From contig OX326960.1 in NCBI GenBank assembly GCA_946800325.1, positions 11,258,893 through 11,322,892 of the forward strand: a stretch of DNA of 64,000 nucleotides, in the 5' to 3' direction. Positions 42,592 through 57,654 of this stretch are shown here, piece by piece (position 1 is the first letter of the stretch; each line of letters opens with the position of its first letter). The position numbers were made by a program, and so were the translations under genes. This stretch comes from Luzula sylvatica (Eukaryota; Streptophyta; Magnoliopsida; Poales; Juncaceae). The notes under the pieces were generated by a model, which was not told the origin of the DNA, searched no databases, and saw only the letters and a list, made by a program, of their open reading frames with translations.

Positions 42592-43495
42592 AGAAAGAGG
42601 TGGGTGGAGGTCATTTATGGAGGAGATGGATTCGGTGGATCAATATGAACCGTTGGATTGCAAGTAATTAGACGGACGAGATTGACATGGAGAAGTTATG
42701 CATCCCGATGCCTGTGCGAGAGGTGGGACTGGGATTGAGGGAAGTTATTATTAGTTTGTTGCCTAATTATGATTTATGAACAACAACGGATTAATTGAAT
42801 TTAAGGATGCCTTTGATGATACAATTATTAACATATTAACGCTGTTATGTGTTTGTTGCCTGATTATTTACTATTCCTACGTAAGTAAATAAATGTTTGA
42901 TCAAATTATTAAGATAATAGTTGTATTAATGTCATCATATTATTAGTACTTGTTTATAAGAAATTCATGAATATATTAATATATTAGTATACTAATCTCG
43001 AGGAATAATATATGATGTATAACATAATTTTTACGAAAAAATAACAACAAATATCATGATTTATAAAAAAAAATCATGATATTTATAAATTTTACAACAA
43101 CTACTGTTTGAATTGTTCAAGAGCCGATTTTTTTTAATAAGTCAAATAATTGTTGTAAAATTTGTTTTAATTTTTTTACATCATCGGCAAAATCGAGACA
43201 ATAATGATGATTATGATGATGATGCTTCTCATTTTCATGTACATAGTCGCTTCGTACCGGTACTTGTGTCTTTGTTCGTATTTATATTTCGTATTTCGTT
43301 TTGGTATTCGTGAGTTGTAATTCATAAGCATATCATTATTCAATTTCATATGATACTTATGATTCGTATATTATATTTATATTTAAAATTAGTTCACATT
43401 AAGATGTAGTTGTATTAATGTCATCATATTATTATTACTCGTTTATAAAAAATCTTTGATATATTAATATATTAGTACACTAATATCGATGAATA

Positions 43496-43749
43496 TGTTA
43501 TGAATATAATAATATGGATGTCAAGCAACAAATCTTGTGAAGATGGAGACATTAATTATATGATATTTGGTATATTTGATATTGTATTATTTCCTTGTAT
43601 TCTAGCGTTTTATATGGCAAGAGCTTTCTTGCCCTGCACTCACCCTCTACTATATAAAGGGGGTAGTGGCTATTGTATTCCTCCAACTCATTCATTAATA
43701 ATATTGTCTCCTCCAATTCTCTTTCTCTTTCGTTCTTTATTTTATAACA
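43496..43749 (+). repeat. 5' LTR, copy 2
   Basis: Same as 8790-9043. Confidence 0.95.
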
Positions 43750-46489
43750 CGTTATCAGCACGAGACTCTAGTCAACTGAGACCTTTGATCCAAACAACGC
43801 CCTCGAAATTTTAGTCGAAGGAAATTCATGCCTTTATGCCTTAACTTTAGTTGACCATATTAGGTAGTTCATTTCAATAGTTCATGACTTTGTTTTGATT
43901 TATTATATAACCTGTGGAAAGCCTCCTTTATATGTATTGCCCAATTTTTTTAGTTTTCATGTACCATATTATTTTGATGCTAATTATTTCGATTCTATAA
44001 ATTTGAAGATTTTTTTTTCTTTAGTTGGAATGCAACCAGAAGTTGTATGAATCCAAAATTAATTATACACCAGAAGTTGTATATGCATGTATCATATTAT
44101 TTACTTAATTATTGATATGTAAACCAGAAGTTGCATGTTCAATAACGCACCCGAAGATTGCGAGTTTAAATTATGCACCAGAAGTTGCAAACACATTTAA
44201 TTTTATTTTCGAAAGTTTTTTTTGTATATTTATTTTCGCACATTTATTTTAAATTATTTATGCACCTGAAGTTGCCATAAAGTTTATTAAAGCACCCGAA
44301 GTTGCTCGTTTAAATTAAGCACCGGAAGTTGCAAGTTTATTAAATCACCCAGAAGTTGCTTGTTTAAATTATGCACCAGAAGTTGCAAGTTTATTAACGT
44401 GCCAAGAATTGTAAGTTTGTTTTTCTTTATATGTATTTGAAGTTGTAAATTTATTCAAACTTATTAAGTTGGATATATATTGTGTGATGCACTTGAAGTT
44501 GCTAGATTATTTTTATTGACACATACACATATTTGTGTTTACAAGATATATACTCATAGTAGTATTCTCGTTGAAAGAGTATTAGTATTTAATTTATGAA
44601 ACACTATTAATGCCAGAAGCATGATAACAATATCATAAGCATAATAATATTAATGTGGGAAACATAATACTCCAGAAGAGTTTATGTTGCATGTTTTGGA
44701 TCTGTAGTTTAGAATATTTATTTCAAGTTTATAATATTAAAATTTATGATATTTAATGTATACACCAGAAGTGTATATTAACGCACATGTAGTTGTTCAT
44801 TGAAAGTACACATCAGAAGTTGCGTGCTCACTTATATTTATTTTTACATGTTTATTTTATGTTAATTTATTATTCGCACATTTATTATTAGTACGTTTAG
44901 TTTATGTACTTGTACGTTCGCACATCTATTATCATTTATATTTGCACCAGTAGTTGCAATCCAGTATTAATGCACACAAAGTTCGAAATTTTATCTTATT
45001 GAAACCTGGAGTTTCAATTATGATGTTTAAGTTAAAGAGCACCTAATAAAGTTGATAATGTTATTGAAAGCACCTGAAGTTGCAAGAGCACAATATATAT
45101 AATATATTTATCCAATATTAAAAACTTGATATGAATAAATATTGGCATAAAATAAATAATTGAAAATATTCTAGAAATGCGCTCATGCAAAAGCAAATTA
45201 GATTGATGATTGATTTTATTCCATTCCCAGAAGTGAATGTTGCCTCGAAGGCTGAAGTCCAAATTATATCCGACACAAATATTGATCATGATAACAAAAT
45301 CACATAATAAATAAGAGACTTGTGAAAATATGTTTACAAAGAGTCCAAAAATATAATCTTCAAGATGTGGCTTGAAAATAGTTGTACCAGTAGTACACCA
45401 TAAATCATATATTGTTTATGAAACCTCTTGAAGAGAAAAACAAGAAGAAAAAGGGATGATTTTCTTATCTATCAAAACAAAGTTTATTTTGTGTCGAACT
45501 ATTTATTTCATCAATAAATAGATGTGTATATTAAACTATAAGAGCGTATGTTTATGATTGGTGACTCTTGAAGAATTTTTATTTGATTGCCCGAGAAAAT
45601 ACATTATCTATATTGCTCCAAAAGAGTCATTATGTTAATAGAAACATATTAGTTTATTTTTATGACATGCAATTATATTATTAAAATTGAAGTTATGAAC
45701 CAGAAGTTCAATTTATAAAACAAAAAAAAAGCAATTCTATGATTTAGATTAATTGCTTAGACATAGAATATGCATGTCACGATCATGATTACTCGATTAA
45801 GTCCAACTATTTATCATAAGTACTCCCCATCTTTTATAACTTGTGAGTGATCGGAGCAAAAAGTATTCACTCAATTTATTTTTTATGCGTATTAGATGTG
45901 TGATCACACATGGACGAGTTAGAAGAAGTGTTTGGTATATATATGGTTGATTATTTTGTAAAATTGTATATCATGAACATTTATTTATTTGAACCAGAAG
46001 TTCGAATGATATACACAAACTAGAAGTTTAAAATTGTATTCGTAAACTAGAAGTTTACATTCAAGAAATCAACCATGTTTAATATGTATGTTGCAAATAC
46101 GAAATCCCTGAAGGAGAAATTACATAAACAACTAAGATGGTTTATGAAATAACCAAACATGAGTAAATTTTTTGAAGATATAAGATATCATGCAAGTCCC
46201 GGAGAACTTCATTAGATATTAATTAAAATATCAACAACTCGTGCCTAAATCAGGGGGAGAGAATGAAAACTGGAAAAAAAAATAAGAAATTATATGAATT
46301 GCATCATCACATCAGATCCTCGAATATATAAACATGAACTAGGAATTCATATATAAATTATTTGCACGAAATTGCAAATCGGTGATTTGATGCATTGATC
46401 AATACAAGAATGAATAAAGAGTAAAAGTTTTCAGTCTAAAATGCTCATATTTGTAGTATAATATCCTTGGATAATTTTAAATTTGATAT

Positions 46490-48736
46490 AAGCATGAAGC
46501 TTGGTCGACCAATCGGTTCCCATATTAGAAATCCAAAGGAATAAGAAAGAGCACGATAAAAAGTTGGCAATAAAGAAGTTGATAATACTTCTAATGATAT
46601 ATATCCTTTTTAAAAGGATAATGAAATATTAATTAGTAGATTTGACATAGATAAATATATAACCTTTAGAAAAGGTTCAGGTACCTGACAACATCGAGAT
46701 TGTTGAAAATAATGAGATCTCAAAATAATGTCTCTACTAGAAGAAGATGAAACCGAAATAAAACTATAGTTATTAGAAAGTTCGCATGGGTGCGCTTTCA
46801 ATTTATAATTAATAAAACGAGGATCTGAAAAATTAAATTAATTGTGGAATGTCGACATTTAAAAATAATTGGCCAATAACAGAAATCACATAAGAAATTG
46901 AAATTGATGGACCCGAAGTCCGAAAACCACCTTACATGGTGATACAAATTGTATTTATGTTTTTAATTTATTTAAAGGTATCTGAAGGACTAAAATTGTT
47001 TCTTGTATTTATTATATCAGATTATTCACGTGACTCATTTTGCTACGATATTCATGAAAATCCCCGAAGGATTTAGTATGCCTGAAGCATACAGTTTAAA
47101 CTCTTGAGAGATATATTAAATTACAAAGATCTTTGCATGAATAGTATTTGAGCCATAAGATATAATCGGTGTAATAAGTAAGAATATATATACCGGTATG
47201 AATGATCAAATTCGCAGATGCATATTTATTAGAAATAAATAGTGATTAATTAATAATTATTTGAACTCCCGAAGAGTTCTAAAAGACAATTACTAAAAGA
47301 AGGTATTTAACGGTAAAGATATCGAATGTGAAATAGTTATTTTCATGGATTACAAATATAGCAAATATTTCCTGAAGAAATTAGTTTGTCGGTGGAAACT
47401 AAGAATTCAAAACAACTAGTGCAAAAGATTGAACTTCTTAATCATAAAATATTTGTATCCATGAGGGGGAGAAATTATACGCAATGCACTCTTTTTGTCC
47501 TTGATCTTGGTTTTGTCCCACTGGGTTTTCCTGACAAGGGTTTTAACGAGGCAACTTATGAAGCGTATGAAACATAATATATTGCACTCTTTTTCCTTCA
47601 CTAGGATTTTTGTCCTATTGGGTTTTACCTAGTAAGTTTTTAATGAGGCAGATTTTTATGATATAATTATCCAAGGAGAAATTCCATAACCAATTCTCCA
47701 TTCACATTCAAAGTGACTAAAGCAATTCCAGAAGAATCAAATTCACTTGAAAAACGTGAAGATTTTGGGCATGTAGTCCAAACAACTATTATAGGCAACA
47801 TACGAACTACAAACATGTATGTATAAGAATTTGGAATGAGAAATGAAATCACACTCAGATTTTGATTATATTGGCAATCTCGAGGACTCTATTCTCGTGG
47901 ACGTTATAATAAAATATGGATCACTTTATAATGTTATGAAAATCCCAGAAGGATTTAAATCAATGTATCTTTGTCAAGAGATTAAATTATGGATTTGTAG
48001 TATACGTCGATGATTTGAATATCATTGAAACTCCTGAAGAAGTTGCAAGAACTGCATAAAGACTCAGAAAAGAAAATGTTTTCTGTTTGTCTGCAAATCG
48101 AGTATATAAGAAATATGGTATTTGTTTATCAATCTATTTATGAAGAGAATATCTTGAAACGTTTTAAAACTGACAAGTCTCACACATTAATTTCTCTTAT
48201 AGTGATTAATCCATTGATATGAAGAATAATTATTTTCGTCACAGAGAAGATAATGAAATTTTTGTTGGTCCGGAAGTAGCACATTTGAGTATTATTGGTC
48301 CCAACAAGCAGCACTTCACGGGTCCAAAATAATGGTGAGATAAACGTCCAACAAATTTACTCGAACGATAACCTGAATGATCTCTTCATCAAGTCGTTGC
48401 CATTGTATTTTTTGTAGAACTTGGTTTACAAGATGTGACTTCATCTTCTTAAGAAGATTTGCATATATGAGTGGGAGATTTAGTACGCACCGCACTCTTT
48501 TTTTTCTTTAGCCATGGTTTTATCCCAATGGATTTTCCTGGCAAGGTTTTTAATGAGGCGCGTTCCTGACAAGGATAATTCTCCAAAATTATTTTCCTCA
48601 CACAAGCTCCAGAAGAGTAGCGAAATTGATATGTATCAAATTCGCTCAAGTAATAAGCTTGCAGATTTCTTGCCAAATAAACTTTCAGGCAATTAAGACA
48701 TATGATTGGAATCCGTTACTTTATAGATATTTGTAA
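46490..48736 (+). pseudogene. Decayed copia polyprotein, copy 2
   Basis: Same remnants as 11784-14030: KLGRPIGS-like piece, IPEGF, MPEAY, YVDDLNII, SSNKLADF, all separated by stops and frame changes. Confidence 0.85.
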
Positions 48737-48870
48737 CCATCAGGGGGAGAAATAATACGCGCTACACTCTTTTTCCCTAGTCATGGTTTTTATCCCATTG
48801 GGTTTTTCCTGACCAGGTTTTTAACGAGGTAGCTACTTATGCGTATGAAATATTGACATCCAAGGGGGAG

Positions 48871-49124
48871 TGTTATGAATATAATAATATGGATGTCAAG
48901 CAACAAATCTTGTGAAGATGGAGACATTAATTATAGGATATTTGGTATATTTGATATTGTATTATTTCCTTGTATTCTAGCGTTTTATATGGCAAGAGCT
49001 TTCTTGCCCTGCACTCACCCTCTACTATATAAAGGGGGTAGTGGCTATTGTATTCCTCCAACTCATTCATTAAGAATATTGTCTCCTCCAATTCTCTTTC
49101 TCTTTCGTTCTTTATTTTATAACA
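48871..49124 (+). repeat. 3' LTR, copy 2
   Basis: Same as 14165-14418. Confidence 0.95.
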
Positions 49125-49480
49125 GAATAATATATGATAGATAACATAATTTAACGAAAAAATAACAACAAAAATTATATTGGTTTTGTTCACAATTATT
49201 CATTCGTGCAATTTTTATAGTTGAAAATAATATTAAATTTAATCCAGTAAAAACATAATTAACAATTATTTAACTTTATGTAGTATTTTCAAATTTAGAA
49301 CTTAAAAAATATAAAATAATATTTATATTTATATATGTTTACAAGTACGAAGTTGTTTATATTTTAAAAGGTAAATTATTAGTTTCATTTTTGTTATGTT
49401 TGAATTTTTTTAGTATTAAAGTTATTTAATCAAAAACAAGAATATAAACTACACGGTACCATATAGGCCGATTATAGCTA

Positions 49481-49866
49481 GAGGTGGCAATCGGACGGCT
49501 CGGATCGGGTCATTTCGAATTCGGGTCATCGGGTCGTTCGGGTCTTTCAGGTCATCGGGTCATTCGGGTCATCGGGTTTCGAATCGTTTGGATTCGGGTC
49601 GTTTTAGTTTTCGAGTCATTTGGGTTCGCGTCGTTTCGGTTTTCGCGTCATTCGGGCCCAGGTCACTTCAGTTTTGAGTCAGTGGATTCGGGTCGTTTCG
49701 GTTTTCAGATCATTCAGGTCCGGATCATTTCGGTTTTTGGGTCGTTCAAGTTCGGATCGTTTCAGTTTTCGGGTCATTCGGTTCCGGATCGTTTCGATTT
49801 TCGGATCATTCGAGTCTTGGTTATTTTGATTTTCGGATCATTCGGATTTTGCAAAATTTGATTTTG
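49481..49866 (+). repeat. GGGTC-rich repeat, copy 2
   Basis: Same as 14775-15160. Confidence 0.7.
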
Positions 49867-51268
49867 AATCATTCAATATTTTATGTCGCGTCATTACAAT
49901 CATTACAGTCATTAAATTATGATAATAGGTAAATTTTGAATCATTTATTAACTATTTATAGTTGATGCTTTTAGTTGTGTGTCAATTAATACGCGGATTG
50001 CAATTGTGAATTGTGTTCTAGAAGAGGGATTCAATAAACATTCTCCAAAATGGCAGCCAAATGAAACCATCATTGTATTTTAAAAGATTAACACCCAAAC
50101 TAATTTTCATGACAAAAATCATGAAATAAACAAATTACAAATTACAAAATTTAAATGTTGATTTAATTCAATTTCTTGTATTATATTAAAAATAAAAATA
50201 TAAGCACACATATTTACAACAAGATCCTCTTATACGGAACAATTGAATAAGTAATCCCTCTATAAAACATTCATTAGAGGCAATTGCATCATATCATCAT
50301 TTTCATTTTAATCATTAAATAATGATACGTACAAAATTTGAAGTCATTGATTTTGTAACATGTTTTAGACATCATTAGAAGATCAAAAATTTACATGAAT
50401 AACACTGACAATTATTATTATTGATTATCTTCGTGCTATTAGATTAAGTGTATTCGTTTGCTTATTAGTTTAAATTATATTACACGATCAAATGTGATTA
50501 CAATGAATATTTGAAAAAATAATATATGAAAACTAAAAAATCATATATAATATTATAAATCATATAATATATATTAATATTATTTTTTTAACTTTAATTT
50601 TAAAAATCCAGCAAATAGTTTTGTTTCAATTTTCTATTTATTTTGACATCCATATTAACATAATTCACGCATATCATATTTTTCTTATTTAAAGTTGTAA
50701 AGATATTATATTAGAAAATATAATGCGAAAAATACATATTAGTATAGTAAAATTTGAAGTACTATGATTTACTTTCAAAATATTATAACCATAAGAATCA
50801 CATATAATACTTAATATTTACTAGGTTATATTTGTGTTTTTGTATTTTCATAAAACTAAAATCCAAGTGTAATCACATAAAATACACTTGGATTATTCAG
50901 TTTGAATCAATTTTTTAACTTCAGATTATTGTTTCAAATCTGTATTTTTTGCATTTTGTTGCTACTTCTTTCGCTGAAACTCTCATATGTTTAAGAATTA
51001 TGCAATATCTTTTACCTTTTTTTAGGTATTGTGGTCTATCGATCTATTATTATGTTGAACTAGTTTAACCTCTCTAAATAAATAGAAGAAAATGAGACCA
51101 GCCCTAGAGATTCAAACTCAAAGCAATATTCAAGACATAAATTATGAAATAAATCAATTACGAACTTAAATTTTGATTTAATTCAATTTCTTCTATCAAA
51201 ACAGAGAAAGATATTTACACATATGAGAATCCCTAGACTAAATAATCCATCAGATTTAGAGCCAGAGC

Positions 51269-51718
51269 TCAACCACCAAATCAAGAAGAGCTTCCTCCTT
51301 GCCTTTTCAGAGCATAAACCACATTCCTAGACTAAATAATCACTGAGAGCATGCTATGTGTACGTAACAGCATTTCTAATCAGGTTCTCAAGAAATATCT
51401 TGAAGCCGCCACATGGTTCTTCATTGATCAAACCGCAGATCCGCTCAACAACATCACGTCTTGCCAATCAGCGAATTACTCGATTGGTGAATCCATGGGC
51501 GTCATCAGCAAGCACCTTCTTGTTCCTCCTCTTTGATCCGACATTGTCGAAGAACAAAATAGCCTGTAATTGAAGAACAATATTAAATTAAGCTGTTAAT
51601 CTTCGATATTTCAAAAGATTAAGAAACATAATTTGAGCAAAGAAAAGAAGAAATACCTTGTTAGAAAGCAAGTTAGGAAACTGAGAGAATGAAACGAAAA
51701 CCTGCAGTCCAAAGTGAC
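51269..51718 (-). pseudogene. Histone H4 pseudogene 4, copy 2
   Basis: Same lesions as 16563-17012: intron 51656-51564, ATG 51544-51542, stop 51271-51269, internal TGA and TAG, and 3'UTR-derived replacement. TATA-like box at 51739-51749. Confidence 0.88.
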
Positions 51719-52764
51719 GAAGGAGGTGCTGGATGGGGGTTATTTAAGGAGGAGATGGATTGGGTTGATCAATATGAATCGTTGGATTGAAAGTAATTAG
51801 ACGGACTAGATTGACAAGGAGAAGAAGTTGTGCAGATGGATGACGTGGTAGAGGGAAGCTATTATTAGTTTGTTGCTAATTACGAACAAAAACGGATTAT
51901 TGAGAATTATCAATTAACCGTTGTTTTCAGTGAGGTCCCTATTGTAAACAAACAACAGGATTGGATCATATTGGCCTGAATTTGATAAAAAATATATATA
52001 TATTACAAGTTTGTTCACAATAATTCATTCAGCGAGTACTAGATATGAAGACAAGTAACCATACGACTTGTGTACTCGCTACCTGCAATTAATGATTTAG
52101 TATTGATAAATTTATTTATTCATCCCAAATGCAATGCAAATTAGATAGAAATAACAATTTTTATAATTAAATATAATATCAAATGTAATTAAACCAAAAT
52201 ATAATTAACAATTATTTAACTTCATGTGGTATTTTGAAATTTACAATTTCAAAAATAATAATATTATTTTATATATGTTTATAAGTAAGAAGTGTTTTAT
52301 ATTCAATAGATAAACTATTATTCTCGGTCTTGTTAAGTTTTGGAAAAATGAATATTAAAGTTGTTTTAAGCAAAAACATGAATATAACATACACAGTATT
52401 ATATATGATTATAAGTAATATAAATTAAAATATTCACAAATTCAAATTAAATAAAACGTATGTATGAACTACATTGATATGCATGTCAAAAGAAAAAGAA
52501 AAATCCAAATCAATATATTTGACGGGAACGAGAACTTCTAAAATTTAAGTTGTAAAAGTACAAATAACATAGCCTACGTCCAAAATTAATACAATGTCTT
52601 ATATTAAAGTATATGTATTGATTGAATAGTTAATGTACATAATTTTTTGTATTAAATAATTAATATATACAACGTGTGTGTCAAAAGAAATTAATAGAAT
52701 TTTATATTTCTTGTCTCGTGGATTACATTTAGTATAAAATGTCTTGTTTTAATTGTGGAATTCT

Positions 52765-53046
52765 GGATTCAAGAACTTAGCAGCCGACTCCACAAAAATA
52801 TAATTCTCTGTCGATCAGCCATCACTGACATCACTTGATTCGGTTCGCACCACTGGTCAATCCGAACTTTATAGGCACTGTGGGACGACTGTGACAAACA
52901 AAAAAAGACTGACTCACATTGGCAATATCGGTGAAACTTGTACTGGCGGACCAGCTGTTAGATAAGTCAGATAGGAAGAGAGGCGGACGTATGCTCGGCC
53001 GATCCGTAACTAGCGAAGGGCAGTCCATGTTCCTCGAGCTAGGATT
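52765..53046. mobile_element. 272-bp insertion, copy 2
   Basis: Insert 52770-53041 with GGATT on both sides; same as 18064-18335. Confidence 0.6.
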
Positions 53047-53985
53047 TTAAATATAAAATATAAATATAATATAAAACAGTTTGATGAGAAGATTTAAAAA
53101 AATAATTGTAAACAATGACATGCAAATAAGTACATAGAATAAGATTTTAAAAAATCTAACAACAAATTAACCAATGAGATCAAACAACACTTCCGATCTA
53201 ACGATTCAAATTAAGATATACTATAGACATGGTCAAAGAATCAATCATAAATTAAATTATATGACGAAACGGAATTATAAAATTTAATAATCAATTATCG
53301 CGATGATGTGACATCATGAGAAAGTTTAGAGATGGCGCGAATGTAAGTGAAGTAAATTTCATAAATGAAGAAATGAAATACGGATAATTACTTCAATCAT
53401 AAACTTAGAATCGAAATACGAATTATTTACAATATGTAACACGATTTTATGAAGAAAACAAATAATAACAAAAATTATATCATTCAACCATGAGACTTTG
53501 GAGGACCAAGTATATTTTTGATATTTTATCATTTCGATTTCTTGGTAGATAAGTATGCATTTATTAGACCTTACTCTATAAGACGGAAAAGTCATCCTTC
53601 TCATCTTCACTTGTTTAGGTTTTCACTTCAGATTATTGCTTCGATTATGTGTTTTTGCATTTTGTTGCTACTTAGCTCAAACTTTCTCCATGTATAAGAA
53701 TTTTGCAATATTTTTTAGGTATCATGGTTTATCAGTATCTAATTATCTATTATGCTTATGCTGAGCTGGTTTAACCTCTAAACCAATAGAACAGAATGAG
53801 AGCATCTCTAGAGATTTGGAGCAATTTTCAACACATCAACCATGAAATTAACCAATTACAAAATTCAATTTTGATTTAATTCAATTAATTAAAACAGAAC
53901 AACATATTTACACATTTAAGTCCTCCTATACTTGACAATTGAATAAAGAAACCCTACACACTAAATCATTAATTAAAGCCAGAGC

Positions 53986-54076
53986 TCAACCACCAAATCT
54001 AGACGAGGTTCTTCCTCGCCTTTTCAGAGCATAAACTACATCTATGACAGTACAAGTCTTCCTACCCACATTCATA
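53986..54076 (-). pseudogene. Histone H4 C-terminal fragment 5, copy 2
   Basis: Same as 19280-19370, open frame with DVVYALKRRGR and FGG end. Confidence 0.85.
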
Positions 54077-54585
54077 ATTTAATTTTACAAAAAAATAACA
54101 AAAAATATTATATCATGTATGCTCACATTAGTTCATTCATGCAATATCAAATATGAAAACCATGAACAGTACGTGTTACGTACACACTACATGTAAATTA
54201 ATGATTTAATGCTAATATTTTCTTTATTCATCTCCAATGCTATGTAAATTAAAACAGTATCAAAAATTAATTAAGCAAAAATATAATTAACAATTTATTA
54301 ACATCACTTGGAATTTTTACTATTAAAATTGTTTAAACAAAAACACGAATATAACTGTAATTGTCAAAACAAAATGAATAATCAAGTCTATATATTGGAC
54401 GAGGTCCTAAAATTAAAGTTATAAAATACCAATAACATAACCTACATTCCAAAAATAATAAAATGTCTTGTATTAAAAAAATTATTGATTAGATAGTTAA
54501 TATGTACGAAGACTTTATGGGTGATGGATAATTCAAAAAATGTATTTTTGATTCTTTATATTTCATTAAAAGTTCAATCAATTTT

Positions 54586-55461
54586 CTAATGTTTTAATTT
54601 GGTCAATAAGATATTTTTCTTTCTAATTAGGTCAATCAAGTTCGTTATTTGTGAAATTTGATTCAATTGTATATTTCCATATATTAGGTCTTCCTTGACA
54701 CGTTTTTGGAGATATTGCATTACTGCACCGGCATCTCCTAATGCCATGGCATGCATACGTTTGGACCTCAAATAATTTTTGTAATCAGTAGGAAGAAAAC
54801 CGAGATGTTCTCGGCCGCCGGCTTGTTTGGCAAAAAAATCGTAGGTTTGTTTTGGTTTCAACCCGGCAGAATCTGCTAGATCTGCAATTGCTTTTTCCGA
54901 ATCATTCATTTTTCTTTGAGAGTTTAGGAGTTTACGTTTTGAAGGCGATGCTGTAGAATGATTATGCTCGGATTTGAATGACGTAATTGTGTACACACCC
55001 TTTTTGCCAAGATTTACTCTCATGTGTGCTTCACAGCCCGTTCGTGTATCCAATTCTTCGTGTTTTTGTTGTTTATGGCCAGGTGATCTCTCCCTATAAA
55101 ATCCCTCTTTGCTACAAGAAAATTCTCGCATAGTAATAACGTCTTTTTTTATTTCGTCGGATAGAGTTTTTTCGAATGCTAAATCCAATATGAAACGCGT
55201 ATTTATTATAAAAATAATAAGCTGCATCTGTTGTAGGAAACTCAATGCCGATTTTAGGTTCTTCAAACTCAGGTTTTTCTACATTTGAAACAAAAATAAA
55301 AAAACATACAAGAATATGAGTCATTACTCTGATCAAAAGTTATAAACAAGTACAAAAGAAATACCTAAATTATGAAGATCAACAAAAATTGAATGAGAGG
55401 CATGATCGTCATAATGCATGAAAGTTGGATCAAGCGGTGATGTTGTGTCATTTCCCGACAT
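54586..55461 (-). pseudogene. FAR1/FRS-like pseudogene, copy 2
   Basis: Same as 19880-20755: exon 1 55461-55365, intron 55364-55279, exon 2 with the same A-run frameshift and the same loss of the transposase domain. Confidence 0.85.
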
Positions 55462-55526
55462 TGTTTGCCAGCAAATGAGATGAAATAATGAAGAAATTTG
55501 GAAAACTTTATATGCTGACAGAAAAA

Positions 55527-55530
<4 letters not shown>

Positions 55531-55566
<36 letters not shown>
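55531..55566. repeat. (GA)18 microsatellite, copy 2
   Basis: One GA unit shorter than 20825-20862. Confidence 0.95.
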
Positions 55567-55569
<3 letters not shown>

Positions 55570-56184
55570 AACAAAGATATTATTCATGGGACAGTTTCCC
55601 AAAATGAAGCTTTCCAAATTAATTAATGTCCTGTGTTTCATGAATAAGTCTTTTTAAGTTTCTCATTTTAATTTGGAAGGAAAAAGATAGTTTCCATTTA
55701 TAACAAACGGAATATTAAAAGATAGTTAACGGTGAGGCTAAATTGGATCAAAGCATTTTGATCATGATTAAATCTAACGGTTTAGAAAATGCTTGGACAA
55801 AATATGGTCCGGTGGGCATGGGACCAGCTCCGGACCCTTAGATAGTGGCGCAATATCGCAAGTAGTTAAAAATAGGAGAGTTCTATGATAGATCCATTTT
55901 CTTATCATGGACCTTTTTTCAAAAAATATTTTAAGATATTTTAGGTATTTATCAATTAATTATACAAAATTTATGTTTTGCATAGCATTAAATTATAAAT
56001 ATACAATTGAATCTTTAAAAAAAAAATCATTAGTTAACAAATATTTGAAATATATTTTATTAAATAACATCATTATAATGCCTCACAGTCACATCCTAAA
56101 TTATACGTTTTCTGAATCTCCAGAGCTACTCTTTTTTTTTTTGTTCTATTGATTTAGAAATGTATACCAGCAAGTTGAGCATAA

Positions 56185-56576
56185 CAGAGAGATCACATTA
56201 CCTAAAATTAAATAAGGTCAATTTTATTGCAAAATCCAGTTTGAGCTTAAATAGCAACAAAATGCGGAAACACATAATTAAAACAATAATCTATAATTAA
56301 AACAATAATCCAGAGAGATCACATTACCTAAAATTAAATAAGGTCAATTTTATTGCAAAATCCAGTTTGAGCTTAAATAGCAACAAAATGCGGAAACACA
56401 TAATTAAAACAATAATCCAGAGAGATCACATTACCTAAAATTAAATAAGGTCAATTTTATTGCAAAATCCAGTTTGAGCTTAAATAGCAACAAAATGCGG
56501 AAACACATAATTAAAACAATAATCTATAATTAAAACAATAATCCAGAGAGATCACATTACCTAAAATTAAATAAGG
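56185..56576. repeat. Alternating 126/107-bp tandem repeat, copy 2
   Basis: Same unit pattern as 21481-21872. Confidence 0.92.
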
Positions 56577-56713
56577 TCAATTATCCGCGAGCTCTTTGAG
56601 AATATAAAAGCAGCTTCGAGCCAAATGTTCAAATTTCTCGATTCTAATTACTGCTGCAGGATTCTTCATTTCGATGTTTTGTGATAAATTCATTTCGCAA
56701 ATTAACTTCAATC
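56577..56713 (-). pseudogene. MATH-BTB C-terminal fragment, copy 2
   Basis: Same as 21873-22009. Confidence 0.8.
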
Positions 56714-56965
56714 AATAGAAAAAGTCTTTTTACCTCTCTAAATCAATAGAAAGAAAATTACAGCAGCTCTAGAGATTCAAAGCAATTCAAGACTTGAATC
56801 ATGAAATTAATCAGTTACAAACTTAAATTTAGATTTAATTCTAAATCTTGAATTGTACTAAAACTGAAAAAGAAAATAATACACATTTACAACAAGATCC
56901 TCCTACATTTGACAATTGAATAAAGAATCCTCAACTAAAACATCCGTTACATCTACAGCCTGAGC

Positions 56966-57654
56966 TCAACCACCAAATCCATGCAAGGTCCTTTATTTGC
57001 CTCAAGAAAATATCTTGAAGCCTCGATGTGTTACTTCATTGATCAAACTGCTGATCCGCTCAACAACACCATGTTATGCCAATTTGCGAATTGCTGGATT
57101 GGTGAATCCATGGGGATTATCTCGAAGCTCCTTCTTGTGCTGCAATTGAAGAAGAAATTACACCACCAAGTCATGCCTCCTCTTTGATCAGACTTTTACC
57201 ACGACCCGACATTGTTGAAGAAGAAATTGGCCTGTAATTGAAGAACAATAATCAAATTAAGCTGTTAGTATCAATAATTCAAAAGATTAAGAAACTTAAT
57301 TCGAGTAGAGAAAAGAAGTAATACCTTGAAGGCACTACGCGTTTCTTCACAGATCAAACTGCTGATCCGCTCGACGCCACCACGTCATGCCAATCGACGA
57401 ATTGCTGGATTGGCGAATCCATGTGCGTTATCAGAAAGCACCTTCTTGTTCGTCCTCTTTGATTCGACATTGTTGAAGAAGAAATTAGCCTGTAATTGAA
57501 GAACGATAATCAAATTAGCTGTTAGTCTTCAAAATTTCAAAAGATTAAGAAATTTAATTTGAGTAAAGGAAAGAAGAAATACCTTGTGAGAAAAGCAAGC
57601 GACGGAGAATAAAAATGAAAACCTGCAGTCCAAAGTGAGGAAGAGAGTGGAAGG
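56966..57654 (-). pseudogene. Histone H4 chimera 6/7, copy 2
   Basis: Same as 22262-22950: introns 57582-57490 and 57324-57232, ATG codons 57470-57468 and 57212-57210, stop 56968-56966. TATA-like box 57659-57670. Confidence 0.85.

Larger units (their letters stand above)
43491..49129 (+). mobile_element. Ty1/copia-type LTR retrotransposon, copy 2
   Basis: LTRs 43496-43749 and 48871-49124, TSD GAATA at 43491-43495 and 49125-49129, decayed RT/RNase H at 46490-48736. Same two LTR differences as copy 1, which shows that it arrived by duplication of the region and not by a second insertion. Three of the five substitutions seen between the big copies are in this element. C-to-A at 46494 changes one loop (ctgaa to atgaa) while its stem is intact. 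Confidence 0.95.
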